Positions 14,134 to 18,315 of a stretch of 18,315 bases of DNA are shown here, in pieces. Origin of the DNA: an actinobacterium acAMD-2 (GTDB lineage: Bacteria > Actinomycetota > Actinomycetes > UBA12327). The stretch covers positions 1 through 18,315 of the forward strand of contig JNSE01000008.1 of the NCBI GenBank assembly GCA_000754455.1, given 5' to 3'. Made by a program: the position numbers and the translations under genes. Every line of letters starts with the position of its first letter. Positions within the stretch are counted from its first letter, which is position 1. Under the pieces are notes generated by a model. The model worked only from the letters and a program-made list of their open reading frames with translations. It made no database searches and was not told the DNA's origin.

Positions 14134-15315
14134 CTAGACGTAGCGTTTGAGGTGCACGTTCTGCAACAGCCCAATTGCCATCATGTTGGCAAACATGGCT
14201 GACCCCCCGTAGGAAACAAAGGGCAAGGGCAATCCCGTTACTGGCGTAATACCCAGGGTCATTCCAATATTTTCAAAGGCCTGGAACGTGAACCAACACG
14301 CAATTCCTGTAGCAACCAGTACCCCAAACAGGTCCTCAGCACGACGGGCAATACGAATCGTGCGCCACAAGACCACTCCCAGCAAGACAATGATCATGCC
14401 TGCGCCGATGAGCCCGAGCTCTTCACCAGCAACCGTAAAGATGAAGTCAGTTTGCTGTTCGGGGACGAACTTGCCATTGGTTTGCGTTCCCTTAAACAGC
14501 CCTTGTCCCGATAACCCGCCTTGGCCAATCGCAATGCGCGCTTGTCCGGTGTTGTAACCCACGCCTCGAGGATCCAACGATGGATTGGCAAAGGCAGCAA
14601 AGCGATTGACTTGATAGGTGCTGAGCACGCCAACCTTGATGGCGATCAGACCGAGGACTCCGGCCGCACCCACCATCCCCAGGATCCACTTTGTTGGCAC
14701 GCCGGCGACCGCGAGCATCCCTAAGATGATGAAGGCGATAACCATCGCCGTGCCAAGGTCAGGTTGCAGCATGATCAAGAGCAACGGAATCGCAGCAAAC
14801 CCCACTGCCAAACCAAGGTCACTGAGCAATGGCGCTGATTCGCCATCGCGGCGCTCACTCAAGAGCATGGCGACGCCCACTACGAGTGCAACCTTGGCAA
14901 ATTCCGAGGGCTGAACACTAAAACCTGCTGGCAAGATGATCCACGAGTGCGCGCCGTTGATTGTTGAGCCCAACGGCGACAGAACGGCCAACAGCCCCAG
15001 GACTGAAGCTATGTAAACCAGCGGTGCATACGCGCGCAACATCCGGTAATCCAGCAAAGTGGTCAGGACTGCCAACGAAATGCCGATGATGATGTTGAGC
15101 AGATGCTTTTTCAGCACGCCTTGTGGGTCCAGCCCTAAGTCCAGTTGCCTCTGACGGGTTGCGGACCACACCAGCAGCGTTCCCACGAACAACAGCGCGA
15201 GAACCGCGCCCATCAACACCCAGTCGAGCCGACGCAACGTGGAATCGCGATCAAAAGCCCGGTCAACCGAACTTCGCCGGCGATACACATCAGTGGAGGG
15301 ATAGCCCAGACTCAT
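14134..15315 (-). CDS. rodA: RodA, SEDS-family peptidoglycan glycosyltransferase (393 aa)
   Basis: RodA polymerises lipid II into glycan strands during cell elongation, working with a class B PBP. The protein has about ten membrane spans and the SEDS signatures QPSEFAK (135-141), QPDLGTA (184-190), VPEQQTDFIFTVAGEELG (284-301, with the conserved Asp D290) and GLPLPFVSYGGSAM (361-374). The N-terminal cytoplasmic segment of about 30 residues is Arg/Asp-rich. Its ATG overlaps the PBP stop by 4 bases (ATGA), so translation is coupled and the two subunits are made together. The mreC-mreD-pbp neighbourhood argues for RodA rather than the division paralogue FtsW. Confidence 0.95.
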   Translation of the reverse strand: MSLGYPSTDVYRRRSSVDRAFDRDSTLRRLDWVLMGAVLALLFVGTLLVWSATRQRQLDLGLDPQGVLKKHLLNIIIGISLAVLTTLLDYRMLRAYAPLVYIASVLGLLAVLSPLGSTINGAHSWIILPAGFSVQPSEFAKVALVVGVAMLLSERRDGESAPLLSDLGLAVGFAAIPLLLIMLQPDLGTAMVIAFIILGMLAVAGVPTKWILGMVGAAGVLGLIAIKVGVLSTYQVNRFAAFANPSLDPRGVGYNTGQARIAIGQGGLSGQGLFKGTQTNGKFVPEQQTDFIFTVAGEELGLIGAGMIIVLLGVVLWRTIRIARRAEDLFGVLVATGIACWFTFQAFENIGMTLGITPVTGLPLPFVSYGGSAMFANMMAIGLLQNVHLKRYV

Positions 15316-17426
15316 CGCTTAGCCACCGCCGGACGCTTGATCGAACCATCTTTGCCAATGGTGGGAAGCGCCGTCGGCAACCGTCCACCCGGGAGCACCG
15401 ACTTGGAGGGACTGGCCGACGATCCCTTCACACCAAACAAGGCCTGGTAAATCTTTTTCACACCAGGTCCACTCGTCCCAGCACCGGTGCCACCCTGACT
15501 CACCATCATGACTACAACATATTGCGGATTGTCTGACGGCGCATAGGAGACAAACCACGATGTGTCGTCCTTGCCCGTGACCTGACCCGAACCGGTCTTC
15601 GCTGACACTGCTACAGGGAAGTCCTTGAATAGGCCCTTGCTGGTTCCATTTGTTGCCACCCCGCGTAGTGAACGTTGGATGTATTGCAACGTTGCCTTGT
15701 CGACGGGGATTTTCCCGTTTGCCTTCGGCTCAAACTTCTTAACCACTTTTCCTGATGGAGAAATGACAGCCTTGGCTACTTGGGGCTCCCACAACGTGCC
15801 GCCATTAGCGATAGCTGCGTACACCGTGGCCATCTGCAGTGGCGTGACCGCGGTCTCGCCTTGGCCAATGGCAAAGTCAGCAGCGAAACCACCCTTGTAC
15901 TGCCCACCATCTACGCAGTTTTCCTTGGCAAAGGCCGTCAGGAGACGAGCACGCGTGCGATCGCCGATCTCGGGATAGCCCGTCTTGGCCCGCTTGCAGT
16001 AGGTGGCCTTGTTGTCCTTCCAGCGCTTAAGGACGTCGGCCCGATCCACCACACGGCCTGGGCGCTCGCCAGGCAAGTCAACGTTGGTCAACGAACCCAA
16101 TCCGAAATCGCGAGCTGTCTTTACGAACCATTCGTCAGCTCCCCCAGCCTTCGGTGACAAACCGCCATCACGCACCCATGCGTCATAGCCCAAGCCATAG
16201 AACACCGTGTTGCACGAGACTTCAATCGCGCGACGAATCGTAATCGGCCCGAAAGCTTCAGATTCAAAGTTCTTCTTGGTTAAGTTTCCCACCTTGTATT
16301 CACGTGCACACTCATAAAGCGAATTGACGCTCTCTCCGGCTCGAACAGCTGCGGCAGTTGAAATGACCTTGAACGTGGAAGCGGGGATGTACTCGCCGGC
16401 CCATGCGCGCGACAACAGCGGAGTGTTGGAACTCGGATCGGTCAAGCTTCGGTATTCCTTTTGCGAGACTCCCCCGACCCAGACGTTCGGGTCATAGGAG
16501 GGGTAACTCGCCATTGCTACCACTGCGCCAGTTTTAGCGTTGAGCACTACAACCGAACCAGAGTCTGCTCGACACCCTCCATCACAGTTGTACGTCTTTC
16601 CAGCACGTGCCGCCATGATCTGAGTCTTAAGTGCCTTTTCAGCAACGGACTGAACGCGGGCGTCAAGGTTGGTCACCACGTAGTCGCCCGGTGTTGCATC
16701 CTGCGTCTCCACGGTTCCTGTGACGGAACCAGCGTTGTTCACCGCCAAGGACTTAAATCCTGGAATGCCGCGCAAATAGGTGTCGTAGGTGGCTTCTAGG
16801 CCGGCCCTCCCGATGAGGTCGGTTCGGCGAAATCCTGAGGACCCATCGCTGTACTCCTTATCGCTGACGGGTCCGAGATATCCCAATAGGTGTGCTGACT
16901 TTGCACCACCTGGGGCTGGGTAATCGCGCACGGTCGACAGTTCGGCCGTCACTCCGGGATACAACTCACGTCGCTCCATGATGCTTAACGCCACGTCAGT
17001 GGAAACATCTTTTGCGATGGGAATGGGTTGATACGGCGAACCGTTCCAGCACACAGGTGCTTTGGCTGCACCCTTACTGCCACAAAGCGTGAGCGAACCT
17101 TTGACCTTGCTCTCTCTCATCCCTAGCGTCTTACTTAAGCGTTTGATGACTGCTGCGCCATCATCTTTTTGCTTACCGACTGCAGTGCGATCGACAGACA
17201 CCACAATCGTGGTTCGGTTTTGCGCCAACGGCCGGCCCTGGGAATCAAGAATCAATCCACGAACTGCCGGTGTGACCACTTCTCGCGTTCGGTTGTCCGC
17301 GGCGGCTCGCTGGTATTGCTCACCGCTCACCACTTGAAGGAAGAACAATCGACCAAAAAGCGTCAGCATCAATGAGACAATGAGCACCTGAAGGACAAGG
17401 AGGCGCAGTCGCGAACGATCGCTCAC
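15312..17426 (-). CDS. mrdA: Class B penicillin-binding protein 2, elongation transpeptidase (704 aa)
   Basis: This transpeptidase cross-links glycan made by RodA. Numbered from GTG at 17426, it has one N-terminal membrane span (about 9-29), a PBP dimerisation/pedestal domain (about 45-250) and a C-terminal transpeptidase domain. The three penicillin-binding motifs are present: SxxK with S350 and K353 (ASTFK), SxN with S404 and N406 (SCN), and KTGS at 610-613. A Ser/Pro/Lys-rich tail of about 40 residues follows the domain. GGAGGG lies 4 bases before the GTG, deciding this start over the ORF's first ATG at 17510, which would overlap mreD by 65 bases and put a cysteine/proline-rich stretch before the membrane anchor. 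It overlaps rodA by 4 bases. Actinobacterial names for this gene vary (pbp2, mrdA). Confidence 0.93.
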   Translation of the reverse strand: MSDRSRLRLLVLQVLIVSLMLTLFGRLFFLQVVSGEQYQRAAADNRTREVVTPAVRGLILDSQGRPLAQNRTTIVVSVDRTAVGKQKDDGAAVIKRLSKTLGMRESKVKGSLTLCGSKGAAKAPVCWNGSPYQPIPIAKDVSTDVALSIMERRELYPGVTAELSTVRDYPAPGGAKSAHLLGYLGPVSDKEYSDGSSGFRRTDLIGRAGLEATYDTYLRGIPGFKSLAVNNAGSVTGTVETQDATPGDYVVTNLDARVQSVAEKALKTQIMAARAGKTYNCDGGCRADSGSVVVLNAKTGAVVAMASYPSYDPNVWVGGVSQKEYRSLTDPSSNTPLLSRAWAGEYIPASTFKVISTAAAVRAGESVNSLYECAREYKVGNLTKKNFESEAFGPITIRRAIEVSCNTVFYGLGYDAWVRDGGLSPKAGGADEWFVKTARDFGLGSLTNVDLPGERPGRVVDRADVLKRWKDNKATYCKRAKTGYPEIGDRTRARLLTAFAKENCVDGGQYKGGFAADFAIGQGETAVTPLQMATVYAAIANGGTLWEPQVAKAVISPSGKVVKKFEPKANGKIPVDKATLQYIQRSLRGVATNGTSKGLFKDFPVAVSAKTGSGQVTGKDDTSWFVSYAPSDNPQYVVVMMVSQGGTGAGTSGPGVKKIYQALFGVKGSSASPSKSVLPGGRLPTALPTIGKDGSIKRPAVAKR

Positions 17427-17430
17427 GGTT

Positions 17431-17437
17431 CCCTCCT
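17431..17437 (-). promoter_or_regulatory. Ribosome binding site deciding the GTG start of the PBP2 gene
   Basis: The minus strand reads AAGGAGGGAACC immediately before GTG at 17426, a near-ideal Shine-Dalgarno with 4-base spacing, in the gap after the mreD stop. Confidence 0.75.
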
Positions 17438-17445
17438 TTGTCCGG

Positions 17446-17967
17446 CTAGTAGCGCGGGGAAGAGGGTTCGACCCACCGCAATGTGGCAGAAAGTGCGGGT
17501 AGAACAACAAGCGCTAGTAAGACAGCATAAAGACCTTGGGTTAACGCCTGTCCATAAATCTGTGACCAGCTGAAGGCTCGGGCGCCAACGAGTTGGGAAA
17601 CCCCCGCATAGAGCGCCAAAGTCGACAATGCGCCCACGGCCACGACCAGGAGTGGGGTCAGCGAGGACCCCTGGCTGTCATCGGCCAACAGCCCCGTGAG
17701 GAATCCCACCAGCGCTAACACCAAAGGCCAAATCCCGAAGGTTCCCACTGCCGGCGGCATAACATCCAGAAACAGACCGGCGGCAAACCCGACAATGACT
17801 CCCTCAAGCGATCCGCGCGATAGTCCCCAGCCGACGACCAGCACCACGATCAAATCCGGTGTGGCTCCCGGCAATCCCAATTGACTCAAGACAACCGTTT
17901 GAAGCACTACCGCTGCCATCACCCAGACGGCAGCCACCAGAGATCGACCCCAAAAAACGGACATCAC
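17446..17967 (-). CDS. mreD: MreD, rod-shape-determining membrane protein (173 aa)
   Basis: MreD is a small integral membrane protein of the elongasome that works with MreC and MreB. The sequence is highly hydrophobic with about five spans. It contains the typical TPDLIVVLVVGWGLSRGSLE segment (36-55) and GLFLDVMPPAVGTFG (64-78), characteristic of the family. The reading frame can start at GTG 17967 or at the next codon, ATG 17964. AGGGA lies 5 or 8 bases upstream respectively, and either is acceptable. The GTG directly follows the mreC stop, so the two are translationally linked. The PBP2 start is 19 bases downstream. Confidence 0.93.
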   Translation of the reverse strand: MMSVFWGRSLVAAVWVMAAVVLQTVVLSQLGLPGATPDLIVVLVVGWGLSRGSLEGVIVGFAAGLFLDVMPPAVGTFGIWPLVLALVGFLTGLLADDSQGSSLTPLLVVAVGALSTLALYAGVSQLVGARAFSWSQIYGQALTQGLYAVLLALVVLPALSATLRWVEPSSPRY

Positions 17968-18315
17968 TTACGTCCCTGTTGGTGTCGGCCGCGGAGTACG
18001 TGCGCGCGTAACTGATGGAGTCGGCGTGGGCTTAGCCGTCGATGATGGCGTCAAGGTGATCGTCACCGTGGGTGCTGGTGTGGGCGATCGGGGAATCAAA
18101 GAATCACGCGGGTCACGGGCGGGAACCGCAACAACAACTCCCACTACATCAAGTGCAGAGAAGTTGACATAGGTTTTGACCACCGCTGTGCGGGTGAGTG
18201 AGCCAGCCGCGCCTTTGACTTCAGTGATGATTCCCATCGGGATACCGGGGATGAACGGTCGGTCGCGACGCGAACCAAAGGTCAGCAGTGGATCACCCTT
18301 GCGCAATGGTGCACT
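17968..18315 (-). CDS. mreC: MreC, C-terminal fragment (runs off the right edge)
   Basis: The last 115 codons are in the window, and the true start lies beyond the right edge. SAPLRKGDPLLTFGSR and RPFIPGIPMGIITEV match the second beta-barrel domain of MreC, the extracytoplasmic scaffold linking MreB to PBP2. FSALDVVGVVVAVP is the usual end of the fold. After that comes a tail of about 50 residues rich in Pro and Thr (for example SPTPAPTVTITLTP and KPTPTPSVTRARTPRPTPTG), which extends beyond the core domain. It directly precedes mreD, completing the mreC-mreD-pbp-rodA order. Confidence 0.9.
   Translation of the reverse strand, partial: SAPLRKGDPLLTFGSRRDRPFIPGIPMGIITEVKGAAGSLTRTAVVKTYVNFSALDVVGVVVAVPARDPRDSLIPRSPTPAPTVTITLTPSSTAKPTPTPSVTRARTPRPTPTGT

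Noticed and set aside
17427..17510. 28-residue N-terminal extension of PBP2 from the ATG at 17510
   Set aside because: It overlaps mreD by 65 bases and lacks a ribosome binding site; the GTG at 17426 has GGAGGG just upstream.
1..18315. CRISPR arrays, tRNA or rRNA genes, insertion sequences, attachment sites
   Set aside because: No regularly spaced repeats, cloverleaf or rRNA signatures, transposase or integrase sequences, or terminal inverted repeats were seen on reading both strands.

Overview
The window comes from an actinobacterium (high-GC Gram-positive lineage) with a moderate GC content. The evidence is gene order, strong GGAGG-type ribosome binding sites, GTG starts, two TAnnnT -10 boxes placed for leaderless mRNAs, a Lys/Ala- and Arg-rich RNase E/G, and the paired TIGR03960/TIGR03936 genes beside rne. 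Every gene I can support lies on the minus strand, so transcription runs from the right edge (position 18315) towards position 1. Genus cannot be judged from the sequence alone; an uncultured or aquatic lineage is possible but is a guess.

Layout in transcription order. (1) 18315-14134 is the cell-elongation block: the end of mreC, then mreD, a class B PBP2 (mrdA/pbpA type) and rodA, tightly packed, with rodA and the PBP overlapping by 4 bases. (2) 14102-11349 holds a TIGR03960-type radical SAM protein and a DUF2344 (TIGR03936) protein whose start abuts the previous stop; the pair probably starts from its own leaderless promoter. (3) 11211-8059 holds a large RNase E/G, a 121-base leader with mutually exclusive hairpins, rplU (L21) and rpmA (L27), closed by a clear intrinsic terminator. 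(4) 7942-5463 holds obgE and proB, overlapping by 4 bases. (5) 5323-1606 is an accessory insertion between proB and proA: a membrane-anchored or secreted trypsin-like protease, a small surface protein with a C-terminal anchor and a LAxSG-like motif, and a membrane-domain/short-chain-dehydrogenase fusion whose C-terminus appears frameshifted. (6) 1555-1 holds proA with its own probable leaderless promoter, a 45-residue single-span membrane protein, and the first 28 codons of nadD.

Most of the window is the conserved actinobacterial backbone mreC-mreD-pbp-rodA-TIGR03960-TIGR03936-rne-rplU-rpmA-obgE-proB-proA-nadD, joining cell-wall elongation, RNA processing, ribosome assembly, proline synthesis and NAD synthesis. 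The parts worth a second look are the three-gene cassette splitting proBA, the damaged SDR end, the rplU leader, the leaderless starts and the overlooked 45-residue protein. I saw no CRISPR array, tRNA, rRNA, insertion sequence or convincing plus-strand gene. No intergenic gap exceeds about 140 bases.
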